A stretch of 64,000 nt of DNA from Flavobacteriia bacterium 40-80 (GTDB lineage Bacteria > Bacteroidota > Bacteroidia > Flavobacteriales_D > Crocinitomicaceae). The notes beneath the pieces were generated by a model that worked only from the letters and a program-made list of their open reading frames with translations, did not search any database and was not told where the DNA came from. The stretch is from the NCBI GenBank assembly GCA_001899145.1, contig MKVF01000021.1, forward strand, positions 372,001 to 436,000, in the 5' to 3' direction. The position numbers and the translations under genes are program-made. This document shows, piece by piece, positions 17,709-27,023 of this stretch. How positions within the stretch are numbered: position 1 is the stretch's first letter; the number at the start of each line of letters is the position of its first letter.

Positions 17709-19277
17709 TTATTTCTTGATTATTTTTTGAACAGCAGTTTTACCGTCTGCTGTTTCTGCCTGTAATAAATATGTACCCGAATCCAAAAAATCGATATTTA
17801 GTTGAGTTATGTTTGAATAGTACATTATTTTTTGACCATTTATTGAATAGATTTCGATGTTTTTAAGTAGTTCAGAGAAATATAACATATCATCTGCAGG
17901 GTTTGGATATATGGAAAAAGACTTGTTCAATTGTTCTTCGATTCCTGTAGTGTTATCTTCCAGCTTAAACACCCATAAATCTTCTCCTTGCGAATTTCCT
18001 ATTACATCACCATCATCATCTGTATTAGTTCTTCCGGTTATTACAATTCCTCCGTCAGAAGATTCAATTCCGTAAAAACCAATTTCATTTCCAGTGCCAC
18101 CAAAACATTGATTGGTTAGAATATTGCCATCAAAATCCATTTTCACCAACCAAATGTCTTTCTCGCCATGATTGGTGGTAACGTCCCCATCTGTAGACTG
18201 AGTAGTTCCCAAAATAAAGAAGCCACTTCCATCAGATAAAGCCTCCATAGATCTCACTTCGTCTCGTTCACTACCTCCAAGTGTTTTTTGCCATTCTATA
18301 GAACCAGTATCGTTCAGTTTTACGACCCACCAGTCCCATTCTCCAAAACTTTCCGTAATATCTCCATTTGTAGATTCTGTTGTTCCTGCTACAATATAAC
18401 CACCATCGTTTGTAGGAATGATACTTTGAGCATGATCCTTTCCTGTCCCTCCAATTACTGATTGCCATTCAATATCTGCGTTATTATCTAATTTTACTAT
18501 CCAATATTTTGCAAGTTCCATCCATCCTCCAGGATTCAATCCTACAAGGTCACCATCATTAGAAAGCGTACTGCCTGTAAGTATGTATCCACCATCGGCA
18601 GTATGTCTGATGTTTCTAAAGCCATCCGTCCACGTACCTCCTATCGTTTTTTCCCAAACAATATTACCGTCATCACTGAGTTTCACTAACCAGCCATCTA
18701 TCATACCTTTATTACTAGCTACATCACCATCATTTGAAGACGTGTATCCAGCGATGATGAAACTCCCATCACCATTAAGAAGAACAGAAGTGGCTCCGTC
18801 ATGTAATGAACCTCCAAGAGATTTTTGCCATTCCATATCACCATCATTATCTATTTTAAAAACCCAAAGATCGAAGTTTCCTTTATTTTCCGTGAGGTCT
18901 CCGTCACTTGAATTCGATTCGCCCATGACAAAATATCCACCGTCTGTTGTTGGAATAATATGAGTATACCCCTCTGTCCAAGGTTCACTACCATAGCCAC
19001 CATAAGCACTTTGCCATTCCAAATTGCCAGCATTATCTGTTTTCACTACCCAAACATCTCCTCCGCCTTTATAACCTGTTACATCTCCGTTATTGCCGGT
19101 GTCGGTATATCCGCTGATGATATACCCTCCGTCTGCTGTTTGTTTAATACAATGTCCTCTGTCCGCACCATTTCCTCCATACTTTTTATTCCATCCTATG
19201 GTGGTTTGTGAAAATGCTAAGTTTCCCAACAACATTGTGAGGCTTGCAATTAGTGTTTTCTGTATTGTCTTTTTCAT
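17709..19277 (-). CDS. T9SS-exported repeat (beta-propeller-like) protein
   Basis: A 522-residue protein. The ATG at 19275-19277 (MKKTIQKTLIASL) is preferred because a signal peptide follows directly. The body consists of about eight repeats of ~45 residues with the pattern DGGYIIAGTTESTNGD, then WVVKLNDTGSIEWQKTLGG. Such repeats are predicted to form a propeller. The C-terminus is a type IX sorting domain (IYPNPADDMLYF, then SGTYLLQAETADGKTAVQKI). It is therefore exported to the surface. The ligand is unknown. Confidence 0.8.
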   Translation of the reverse strand: MKKTIQKTLIASLTMLLGNLAFSQTTIGWNKKYGGNGADRGHCIKQTADGGYIISGYTDTGNNGDVTGYKGGGDVWVVKTDNAGNLEWQSAYGGYGSEPWTEGYTHIIPTTDGGYFVMGESNSSDGDLTENKGNFDLWVFKIDNDGDMEWQKSLGGSLHDGATSVLLNGDGSFIIAGYTSSNDGDVASNKGMIDGWLVKLSDDGNIVWEKTIGGTWTDGFRNIRHTADGGYILTGSTLSNDGDLVGLNPGGWMELAKYWIVKLDNNADIEWQSVIGGTGKDHAQSIIPTNDGGYIVAGTTESTNGDITESFGEWDWWVVKLNDTGSIEWQKTLGGSERDEVRSMEALSDGSGFFILGTTQSTDGDVTTNHGEKDIWLVKMDFDGNILTNQCFGGTGNEIGFYGIESSDGGIVITGRTNTDDDGDVIGNSQGEDLWVFKLEDNTTGIEEQLNKSFSIYPNPADDMLYFSELLKNIEIYSINGQKIMYYSNITQLNIDFLDSGTYLLQAETADGKTAVQKIIKK

Positions 19278-19434
19278 ATTTTTCTGATTTAAATGATAAT
19301 ATTGCAATATTACTTAAAAGGATAACACTGGAAAATAGGGCAGATGCACCATTTTATAACGTAAATAGCAAAATCATAATAAATTATTTTACCGGAAAAA
19401 ACAGTATTATTACTCTCTAAAGCATGAAAAAAGC

Positions 19435-19992
19435 ATGAAAAAACAGACGCTCATAATAGTCATTTTTGCACTCTTAACAGTACTCTTTATAATAGTATGT
19501 GTTTTCAATTCTGATTTTTTAAATTGGGTTTTTGAGAGGCATCATAACCAGTTGAGTTGGTATATCAGACCACTGTTTCTGATACCCTTTTGTTTTTTCG
19601 CATATCAGAAAAATGGATTGGGAATTGCCGTCACCCTATTCTGTTTATTTACAAGCATGTTTTGGTTTCCTAAACCTACAGTTGTAAATGATGAAGTACT
19701 ACAATTCCTGCAATTTGAGAAAGAATGGCTGACCGGAAAATGGGATGGATCCAAACTACTGCTGTTATTAACCGTACCTCTATCATTCACATTATTAGGA
19801 GTTGCATTTTGGAAAAGAAGTTTGTTATTGGGAATTGCAGTGATAGCATTAATGGCGATAGGAAAAATAATATGGAGCATACAGAATGCTGGCGATTCAG
19901 GAAAATCAATTCTTTTACCCGCAATAATAGGGCTAATCATTTGTGTACTGCTGGTCTATCTTGGGTATAGAAGATTAAACAGAAATAAATAG
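19435..19992 (+). CDS. Small membrane protein, unknown function
   Basis: A 185-residue protein with about five membrane helices. The start at 19435 is the second of two close ATGs; the first, at 19423, gives no in-frame extension. The end is basic (YRRLNRNK). It is separated from nhaA by ~170 bp with a promoter, so it is probably an independent unit. No family is recognised. Confidence 0.55.
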   Translation: MKKQTLIIVIFALLTVLFIIVCVFNSDFLNWVFERHHNQLSWYIRPLFLIPFCFFAYQKNGLGIAVTLFCLFTSMFWFPKPTVVNDEVLQFLQFEKEWLTGKWDGSKLLLLLTVPLSFTLLGVAFWKRSLLLGIAVIALMAIGKIIWSIQNAGDSGKSILLPAIIGLIICVLLVYLGYRRLNRNK

Positions 19993-20098
19993 TAGAAATA
20001 TTTATTATCAAGCAATAAATTAAAATTTATCTTGCTAAAAGAAGTCTTTTTTCAATATATTTAATTGAATTCAAACCTATCCATCGGTTTAGAATTTC

Positions 20099-20106
20099 TA
20101 TATTTG
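20099..20106 (+). promoter_or_regulatory. Promoter -7 box (TATATTTG) of the nhaA operon
   Basis: A perfect TAnnTTTG match 54 bp before the nhaA ATG. No TTG box lies at the ideal distance. Confidence 0.45.
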
Positions 20107-20160
20107 TTAGAATAAACTTGGTGATAATTTTTTCAAATTATTACCACTTCCATAAATCGA

Positions 20161-21498
20161 ATGAAAAATCAACACACAAAAAAAACACCGATTGAAAAAA
20201 TAGTATCACCCATACAAAGTTTTATCAAACAAGAAAAAGCAGGAGGAATTGTACTCGGAATAAGTGTCATTGTTGCACTATTTCTGGCAAACTCATCTTT
20301 TGCAGACGAATACCACCACATTCTGGAGCACAAACTTGGTTTTCAATGGGACGGAGCAACTTATTTTGAATATAATCTCCACCATTGGATCAATGACGGA
20401 TTAATGGCCGTATTCTTCTTTGTCGTAGGATTAGAACTAAAACGGGAAATTGTTGCAGGAGAACTCTCTAACCCTCGAAAAGCACTGTTGCCGATAGCTG
20501 CTGCATTAGGCGGAATGGCTGTTCCTGCCGCGATCTACCTATTTTTGAATCCTGTAGGAGAAGTGCACAGCGGATGGGGAATACCGATGGCGACAGATAT
20601 TGCTTTTGCATTAGGCGTTCTATACTTACTAGGCAACAAAATCCCGCTGACTTTAAAAGTGTTTTTAACAGCATTGGCAATTGTTGATGATTTGGGAGCG
20701 GTTTTAGTAATTGCATTCTTCTATACTTCTGATATATCAACCGGATTTTTAATTGCAGGAGTATTAATCTTACTGGCAATGTACATCGGTAATAAAATGG
20801 GAGTACGTAGTGTTTTATTTTATGCCATATTAGGAATTGGAGGTGTTTGGACAACCTTCTTGCTTTCAGGTGTACATGCAACAATTGCAGCTGTTCTGGC
20901 CGCATTTACCATTCCTGCAGATGTGAAAATAGGAGAAAAACTATTCAGCGACAAAATACAGAAATACTTAGAGAAATTTAGGAACATTGATCCCGATAGC
21001 AGCAAGCCGACACTTACAAATGAACAATTGCACATACTGGAAGAAATAAAAGAATCAACGGTAGCTGTAACTCCGCCATTGCAACGATTGGAACACGCAA
21101 TGCATCCCATGGTAACGTTTATCATCATTCCGATTTTTGCATTGGCTAACGCGGGTGTTTCTCTCAATATTGATATGGAACATTTATTTAGCACCAATGT
21201 GGCAATAGGTGTTGCTTTAGGATTATTAATTGGAAAGGTAGTTGGAGTAGTTGGATTTACCTGGTTGTTAGTCAAATTGAAAGTAGCACCCTTTCCGGAA
21301 GGAATGAATCTGAGAAATCTGTTTGGATTAGGATTACTTGCGTCCATTGGTTTCACAATGTCCTTGTTTGTAACATCCTTGGCATTTAGTCACGAAGAAT
21401 ATCAGACACAGGCAAAAATCGGAATATTTGCAGCTTCGTTAGTTGGTGGGATAGCGGGGTATATTGTTCTCAATAAAAGTTCAAAACCGAAAAAATAA
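20161..21498 (+). CDS. nhaA: Na+/H+ antiporter NhaA
   Basis: A 445-residue inner-membrane antiporter that exports Na+ in exchange for H+, giving salt and alkaline pH tolerance. It has the hallmark TALAIVDDLGAVLVIAFFYT with the paired Asp of the ion site, plus WINDGLMAVFFFVVGLELKRE and PMATDIAFALGVL. The cytoplasmic loop around residues 250-300 is longer than in Escherichia coli NhaA (388 residues). It is first in a tight operon with DUF389, TrkH and TrkA genes, so the island handles Na+ and K+ together. Confidence 0.95.
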   Translation: MKNQHTKKTPIEKIVSPIQSFIKQEKAGGIVLGISVIVALFLANSSFADEYHHILEHKLGFQWDGATYFEYNLHHWINDGLMAVFFFVVGLELKREIVAGELSNPRKALLPIAAALGGMAVPAAIYLFLNPVGEVHSGWGIPMATDIAFALGVLYLLGNKIPLTLKVFLTALAIVDDLGAVLVIAFFYTSDISTGFLIAGVLILLAMYIGNKMGVRSVLFYAILGIGGVWTTFLLSGVHATIAAVLAAFTIPADVKIGEKLFSDKIQKYLEKFRNIDPDSSKPTLTNEQLHILEEIKESTVAVTPPLQRLEHAMHPMVTFIIIPIFALANAGVSLNIDMEHLFSTNVAIGVALGLLIGKVVGVVGFTWLLVKLKVAPFPEGMNLRNLFGLGLLASIGFTMSLFVTSLAFSHEEYQTQAKIGIFAASLVGGIAGYIVLNKSSKPKK

Positions 21499-21500
21499 GC

Positions 21501-22814
21501 ATGATAATGAAGAGGAATCTGTTTGATTTTATCAACCTTCATAATGGTGAAGAAGATAAAAAGAAGGTGTTAGAAAACGTTACTTCTAATATTTCGTTCA
21601 GAGGTTCCAATCTTTGGATACTCGCCTGTGCCATCATTATTGCTTCTGTTGGGTTAAATGTCAACTCTACGGCTGTTATTATTGGAGCTATGTTAATTTC
21701 TCCATTGATGGGACCTATTGTTGGAGCTGGATTTGCATTGGGAACTTATAACTTTCAGCTCCTTAAAAAATCAATAAAGAATTTATTGATTGCAACAGTA
21801 GTAAGTTTATTTGTTTCTGCAGTTTACTTCTTCATTAGTCCATTTAAAGATGTGCAGTCAGAACTCTTGGCTAGAACATCTCCCAACATCTATGACGTAT
21901 TTATTGCGTTTTTTGGTGGACTTGTTGGTGTTATTGCTATTACACGGGTAGAAAAGGGAAATCCTATTCCTGGAGTGGCGATTGCAACAGCTTTGATGCC
22001 GCCTTTATGCACAGCAGGTTATGGGCTGGCAACATTCAATTTCACTTATTTCTTAGGTGCATTTTATTTGTACAGTATCAATTGTTTTTTTATTTGTATT
22101 GCGACATTTCTTGTGATAAAATACCTGAAATATCCTGCGTCTGAAGTAATAGACAAAAAATACGAAAAACGCATCCGTTACGGAATTACAGGGCTGATTT
22201 TCATTATGATTATTCCAAGCTTCTATCTAGCTTATAACTTGTGGAATGAAAAGAAGTTTACACAATCGGTTGAAGAGTTTATCAACAGGGAGTTTAGTGC
22301 CAGAGGATATACTGTAGTTTACAAGAACCTTAATTATAAATCAAATCCACACACGATTGATTTGGCTTTTCTCAATAAAAAATTAAGCAAAGATGATATT
22401 GCAATGTATAATAAGTTATTAGAAGAGCAGGGTATTCACAATACGGTGTTAAACATACGGCAGGATGATGTAGACTTAAAATCAGAAATTCTGAATGAAA
22501 TCAACAGACAGAATAAAAATGTATCAGAGAAAGATATAATAATAAACAATTTTCGAAACGAATTGAATCAATACAAGATTGAAGAACCTGGGATTGTACA
22601 GGAATTAACCATTCTTTTTCCGGAAATGAAAAACGTATTGATTGGTAAACTCCAAAAATATGCTGGTACGGACAGCTCGAGAATACAATTGGTAGTTATT
22701 TATGAACAAGACAAAGAAAACCAATCTTTTGACAAGAACAAAGTAAGTAGTTGGTTGAATAAGCGTTTCCCGGAAAATACAGTTCTGTTAGTAAAAAACA
22801 ATCAGGAAGAATAA
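21501..22814 (+). CDS. DUF389 membrane protein
   Basis: A 437-residue protein beginning 2 bp after the nhaA stop (an alternative ATG is two codons later). The DUF389 core is clear: ISFRGSNLWILACAIIIASV, then NSTAVIIGAMLISPLMGPIV and VAIATALMPPLCTAGYGLA, with about six membrane helices. The C-terminal ~190 residues are soluble. The function of the family is not established. Its place between nhaA and trkHA suggests a role in cation homeostasis. Confidence 0.85.
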   Translation: MIMKRNLFDFINLHNGEEDKKKVLENVTSNISFRGSNLWILACAIIIASVGLNVNSTAVIIGAMLISPLMGPIVGAGFALGTYNFQLLKKSIKNLLIATVVSLFVSAVYFFISPFKDVQSELLARTSPNIYDVFIAFFGGLVGVIAITRVEKGNPIPGVAIATALMPPLCTAGYGLATFNFTYFLGAFYLYSINCFFICIATFLVIKYLKYPASEVIDKKYEKRIRYGITGLIFIMIIPSFYLAYNLWNEKKFTQSVEEFINREFSARGYTVVYKNLNYKSNPHTIDLAFLNKKLSKDDIAMYNKLLEEQGIHNTVLNIRQDDVDLKSEILNEINRQNKNVSEKDIIINNFRNELNQYKIEEPGIVQELTILFPEMKNVLIGKLQKYAGTDSSRIQLVVIYEQDKENQSFDKNKVSSWLNKRFPENTVLLVKNNQEE

Positions 22815-22823
22815 GGAATTGAT

Positions 22824-24572
22824 ATGACAAAATTAGAACAAATCCTATATACAGGATGGTTGAGGAGACTGATTTTACTATTACATGTTTTTGCTTTTGC
22901 AGGACTAATCATTAATTATGGATTTATCCTGTCTGATACACTAGAAGTAGTTTTGATGACAATTTTTCTTTTTGTATTGTTTGTTGGTGTATCCTATACA
23001 TTTTTAAATTATTTTTTTCGGAGAAAAGAAGTCATACCAGGAGTGTTCATTTTTGATGCAATCAGCGTTTTATTTGTGCTCTTTTGCATCTATAAGCAAT
23101 TTGCAACAGCAGGATTCGACAACATCACTCCATGGTTACGGTTTGCAGTTATTCTCAAATTGATACGGGAATTTACAAGTCCTAAATTACGTTACAAACG
23201 TTCATTTTTAAATCCTGCACAATTGTTTATTATCAGTTTCTTTCTGATGATATTCATTGGAGCATTATTGCTGATGCTTCCAAAAGCAACCCACCACGGA
23301 ATCAGCTTTATTGATGCCTTATTTACCTCCACAAGTGCTGTCTGCGTAACAGGTTTAATCGTAGTAGACACAAGCAGTTATTTTACACAATTCGGACAGA
23401 CATTGATTCTGTTATTGATACAAGCCGGAGGATTAGGTATTTTGACATTCGCCAGCTACTTTAGCTATTTTTTCAAAGGAGGCTCTACCTACGAAAATCA
23501 ATTGGCGTTGAGTGACATGACCAACACAGAAAAACTCGGAGAAGTTTTTACCACTGTTAAACGAATCCTCGCAATTACCTTTTTTGTGGAATTAATCGGT
23601 GCATTTTTTATCTACATGAGTATTGATAAAATGATAATTCCCTCTTTTTATGACCGATTGTATTTTTCTGTTTTCCATTCCATTTCTGCCTTTTGTAATG
23701 CAGGATTTTCAACATTACCAAACGGCATGATGGAACAAGGTTTTGTATTCAATTATCCGTTACAACTTTCAGTCATCCTTATTTTTGTCTTTGGAGGCTT
23801 GGGATTCCCGATTGTAATCAATTCCATCCGATACATCAAACATTTAGTTGTCAGATATGTCTTATGGTTTTTAAACAAAGAAAACAATTATAGACCATGG
23901 ATTTTAACACTAAGCAATAAAATTAACCTTGTTACAACAAGCCTGCTCATCGTATTTGGATTTTTGCTGATTTACCTGAAAGAATACAACAATGTATTAA
24001 CCGGACATTCCGGATTTGGAAAAATCGTCACAGCATTATTTACAGCCACTACTCCCAGAACAGCAGGCTTTAATTCCATTGATTTCAGCCAGCTTCATTT
24101 CTCATCAATTATTATCATAATACTCTTAATGTGGATTGGAGCTTCGCCAGCATCTACAGGTGGTGGTATCAAAACCAGTACCTTTGCCATTTCAACCCTG
24201 AACTATTTAAGTCTTGCAAAGGGAAAAAATAAAATTGAAGTCTTTCGTCGGGAAATTGCCGATATTTCAATCCGAAGAGCATTTGCAGTAATGACACTAT
24301 CTTTAGTAGTCATCGGAACAGGAATTTTTCTGATTGCACATTTTGATAGTCATATTCCCCTTTTAGACATTGCATTTGAAAATTTTTCTGCATACAGTAC
24401 AGTTGGATTAAGTTTAGGAATTACAGGAGATTTAAGCAGTGAAAGCAAATTAGTTTTAGTAGCAGTAATGTTTATCGGGAGGGTAACAACCTTAACAATA
24501 CTCATAGCCTTTTTTAGAAAAGTAAAACAAGTAAGTTATAGCTACCCGTCAGATGAAATATTGATTAATTAA
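22824..24572 (+). CDS. trkH: TrkH/KtrB-type K+ uptake channel subunit
   Basis: A 582-residue membrane protein with an N-terminal helical extension of ~150 residues and then the TrkH core. The four pore-loop filter segments are visible: TSAVCVTGLIVVD, SAFCNAGFSTLPNG, TTPRTAGFNSIDF and FSAYSTVGLSLGITGDL. It forms the ion-conducting part of a K+ uptake system gated by the TrkA/KtrA-like protein encoded 7 bp downstream. Na+ coupling is possible, as in Ktr systems. Confidence 0.92.
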   Translation: MTKLEQILYTGWLRRLILLLHVFAFAGLIINYGFILSDTLEVVLMTIFLFVLFVGVSYTFLNYFFRRKEVIPGVFIFDAISVLFVLFCIYKQFATAGFDNITPWLRFAVILKLIREFTSPKLRYKRSFLNPAQLFIISFFLMIFIGALLLMLPKATHHGISFIDALFTSTSAVCVTGLIVVDTSSYFTQFGQTLILLLIQAGGLGILTFASYFSYFFKGGSTYENQLALSDMTNTEKLGEVFTTVKRILAITFFVELIGAFFIYMSIDKMIIPSFYDRLYFSVFHSISAFCNAGFSTLPNGMMEQGFVFNYPLQLSVILIFVFGGLGFPIVINSIRYIKHLVVRYVLWFLNKENNYRPWILTLSNKINLVTTSLLIVFGFLLIYLKEYNNVLTGHSGFGKIVTALFTATTPRTAGFNSIDFSQLHFSSIIIIILLMWIGASPASTGGGIKTSTFAISTLNYLSLAKGKNKIEVFRREIADISIRRAFAVMTLSLVVIGTGIFLIAHFDSHIPLLDIAFENFSAYSTVGLSLGITGDLSSESKLVLVAVMFIGRVTTLTILIAFFRKVKQVSYSYPSDEILIN

Positions 24573-24579
24573 CAGTAAA

Positions 24580-25266
24580 ATGAAATTTATAATAGTAGGA
24601 TTAGGAAATTTTGGAGGTTCATTAGCAGAGAAATTAACCCAGCAAGGCAATGAAGTTATTGGCGTGGATAACCGCTCTGAAAAAGTAGTTGCATTAAAAG
24701 ATAAACTTTCCCATACAATCTGTATGAATGCAACAGATCAGACAGCTTTAGCTAACTTACCGTTAAAAAATACAGATGTTGTAATGGTATGCATTGGGGA
24801 AGATGAAGGAGCAAATATTATGGTAACAGCACATTTTAAAAACCTGGGAGTAAAACGAATCATCAGCCGATCCATCAACCCAATTCATGAAAATGTGTTA
24901 CAAGCATTAGGAGTAACCGAAATTGTTCGTCCGGAAGAAGAATCTGCTGAAAGATGGTCGAAAAAACTGTGTCTAAAAGGTGTCGTTGATTCCTTTGAAT
25001 TGAATAAAAGCTTTAGTGTTGTTGAAATTGTAGTTCCTGAAAAACACATTGGGAAGAGCATTGAAGAAATTAAATTCAAAGAAAAATACAATACCCTGGT
25101 TTTGACGATTATTAAAAACACGGAAGAATTTTCCTTTTTAGGAAAAAGTAAGATTGTACCAAAAATTCAGGGATTACCTGATGCGGAAGCTGTTTTACAG
25201 AAAGAAGATATTCTTGTCCTTTATGGTGCAAATGAAGATTTACAGAAATTTGCAAAAGAGAGATAA
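24580..25266 (+). CDS. trkA: TrkA/KtrA regulatory subunit
   Basis: A 228-residue cytosolic gating subunit. RCK_N has the nucleotide-binding motif IVGLGNFGGSLAEKLTQQG and a downstream VIGVDNR. RCK_C (from ~140) ends with EDILVLYGANEDLQKF. It binds NAD(H) or ATP and opens the TrkH channel. The single RCK unit (not the doubled E. coli TrkA) matches KtrA-type proteins. It is the last gene before conserved block A, whose edge is 8 bp after the stop. Confidence 0.93.
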   Translation: MKFIIVGLGNFGGSLAEKLTQQGNEVIGVDNRSEKVVALKDKLSHTICMNATDQTALANLPLKNTDVVMVCIGEDEGANIMVTAHFKNLGVKRIISRSINPIHENVLQALGVTEIVRPEEESAERWSKKLCLKGVVDSFELNKSFSVVEIVVPEKHIGKSIEEIKFKEKYNTLVLTIIKNTEEFSFLGKSKIVPKIQGLPDAEAVLQKEDILVLYGANEDLQKFAKER

Positions 25267-25273
25267 ATAAAGG

Positions 25274-26125
25274 AAAGGTAAAATCGGTCTTCCTCCTTGC
25301 CCTCACAGCTTCAAAAAACATAAAAACAAGGGTAATACAAGCTACGTCCTGACGTCCTTGCCCTTGTTTTTACCGTTCCTTAGCCGTTGCCTCAGGATTC
25401 GTCAAAGCGGCTGTTCTCTTGTTTTTCTTGCCTGTTCATTCTGCGTCGTCAGTCGCGGCTACTCTGCCACCCCAAACCCCGATAAGGTTATTTTTCGCTA
25501 GCTCGTTCCTCATGGCTCAAATGATGAGTAAAATGGGGTGTCACCGCCGCTTGGGTTATGCTCGCCTGCTAAATCGCTCGGGCTTCGGGTTTGTCACAGT
25601 TTTTGTGCCTGCGTACGTCAGTCGCTTTCTTCATTATAGCGCCCGGAGCCTGAAAAAAGGCTTTTCCGTCTGCTTCCATTCAGTTCAGCCACTTCCGAAC
25701 TCCCACAACAAGAGCGTTTGCTTTCTCGTTCCTCAACACTTCACGCACTTGTTTTCCCATTTGCTTCACGCCGTTATCGTCTATTCCGTTACACTCCATT
25801 TCCTCAACCGCATCAGCAACCCACACTTGCCATTGGGTATCACTCCACACGGGGCATTATCACAGCCATCGTTCAACCAACCGCAAGTTTTTTCCACCCA
25901 ATCCAACGCTAACAAAAACATGTGCCAAACCCTTGTGCATACTGCAGAGGTCGCAGGTTGTCCAGTCCCTGTCCATTTCCTGCTTTCCCCCTCACTCAAC
26001 TCGCAGTCGGCTCGCAGCGTTCCAGTCGTTCCTCCTTTCACTTGCTTCACAGCTTCCGGAAACCTACAGCTGTTCGCCGTGCTACTTTGCTCCACGCAGT
26101 AGCGCTCAGGGCTGTTTTTACCTTT
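25274..26125 (-). other. Conserved noncoding block A, copy 1 (candidate large RNA or cis site)
   Basis: About 850 bp, bounded by AAAGGTAAAA (25274-25283) and TTTTACCTTT (26116-26125). It recurs at 51088-51937 with the same ends and roughly nine of ten bases identical, although both flanks differ. Single-base insertions or deletions between the copies (for example CCCCGATAAGG against CCCCGAATAAGG) break every frame, so it is not a protein gene. It is more GC-rich than its surroundings. The minus strand is purine-rich with many G-A rich stretches, which favours an RNA read leftward, but strand is uncertain. Alternatives are an oriT or packaging site. Confidence 0.55.
25321..25372. repeat. Hairpin inside block A, copy 1
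   Basis: TAAAAACAAGGG (25321-25332) and CCCTTGTTTTTA (25361-25372) are a perfect 12-bp inverted repeat around a 28-nt loop containing ACGTCC twice. It is conserved in copy 2 at 51135-51186. Confidence 0.7.
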
Positions 26126-26157
26126 TTTATTGAAAAAAATTGCACAGTTCATATTTA

Positions 26158-26175
26158 TATAGTAATATTGCTATA
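26158..26175 (+). promoter_or_regulatory. Candidate ArsR operator
   Basis: TATAGTAATATTGCTATA is an 18-bp near-perfect palindrome (one mismatched pair), 13 bp before the arsR start. This is the usual place for an autoregulating ArsR site. Confidence 0.65.
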
Positions 26176-26188
26176 TATCTATTTAGCT

Positions 26189-26512
26189 ATGGGAATAATA
26201 AAAGAAGAAATATACACCGTTGAACAAAATGAAATTGCACTGATAATTAAAGCAATTTCACACCCGGCAAGGATTGCAATTATGGAATTCCTATTGGAAC
26301 AAAAGTCCTGTATATGTAACGATATTGTAGGAATTTTAGACTTATCACAACCCACAATTTCCAATCATTTGAAAGAATTAAAAAACGCAGGAATTATAAA
26401 AGGAAGTATTGAAGGGAAATCCGTATGCTACTGTATCGATTACGATGTGTTCAATAAAGTATTTCTATTTATGGAGAAGTTTAAAAACCAAAGTACACAA
26501 CCCTGCTGCTAA
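26189..26512 (+). CDS. arsR: ArsR-family metalloregulator
   Basis: A 107-residue winged-helix repressor. The start at 26189 (MGIIKEEIYTVEQNEI) lies just after the operator and outside block A. The metal-sensing CxC is in LEQKSCICNDIVG, at the start of the recognition-helix region, and the HTH is LSQPTISNHLKELKNAG. It ends in CC. It is expected to release the operator on arsenite binding and so derepress the three downstream genes. Confidence 0.9.
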   Translation: MGIIKEEIYTVEQNEIALIIKAISHPARIAIMEFLLEQKSCICNDIVGILDLSQPTISNHLKELKNAGIIKGSIEGKSVCYCIDYDVFNKVFLFMEKFKNQSTQPCC

Positions 26513-26532
26513 TAATTAAATATTTAATCATT

Positions 26533-27006
26533 ATGAAATTAGAACAAATTAAAGAGATATTACCGGGACTAGATAATGTTGAATTTCAATTAGAAAACGG
26601 AACATCTATACCCGAACACTTTCACGTTACGGAAATAGGGATTATTACGAAACATTTTATTGATTGTGGAGGAACGATTAGAAATGAAAAAATTATCAAT
26701 TTTCAATTATGGAATGCTAACGATTTTGAGCACCGACTAAAGCCAACTAAATTGTTAAATATCATCAAACTATCTGAAGAAAAGTTAGGTATTGAAGATC
26801 TCGAAATAGAAGTAGAATACCAAAGTGACACAATCGGTAAATACGATTTGGATTTTAACGGAAAGCATTTTGTCTTGAAAAATAAACAAACTGCTTGTTT
26901 GGCAGATAATGCCTGTGGTATTTCTACAGAAAAACAAAAAGTAAAACTATCAGAGTTAAAAAGCACTTGTTGTAGTACATCTGATACCACCAGATGTTTG
27001 CAATAA
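26533..27006 (+). CDS. DUF6428 family protein of the arsenic operon
   Basis: A 157-residue soluble protein. It contains PEHFHVTEIGIITKHFIDCG and NFQLWNANDFEHRLKPTKLL, typical of a small family I know as DUF6428 that sits in Bacteroidota ars operons. Conserved His/Cys residues and the tail with STCCSTSD suggest metal(loid) binding, perhaps delivering arsenite between proteins. It lies 20 bp after arsR and 17 bp before the arsenate reductase. The biochemical role is not established. Confidence 0.72.
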   Translation: MKLEQIKEILPGLDNVEFQLENGTSIPEHFHVTEIGIITKHFIDCGGTIRNEKIINFQLWNANDFEHRLKPTKLLNIIKLSEEKLGIEDLEIEVEYQSDTIGKYDLDFNGKHFVLKNKQTACLADNACGISTEKQKVKLSELKSTCCSTSDTTRCLQ

Positions 27007-27023
27007 ATAACTAGTCGGACATA

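Noticed and set aside
17709-19277. CRISPR or DNA repeat array suggested by regular spacing
   Set aside because: The periodicity comes from the ~45-residue protein repeats and the DNA units are not identical.
25419-26150. Long open frames on both strands within block A
   Set aside because: None is kept in both copies; single-base indels shift frames between 25274-26125 and 51088-51937, and no protein family is recognisable.
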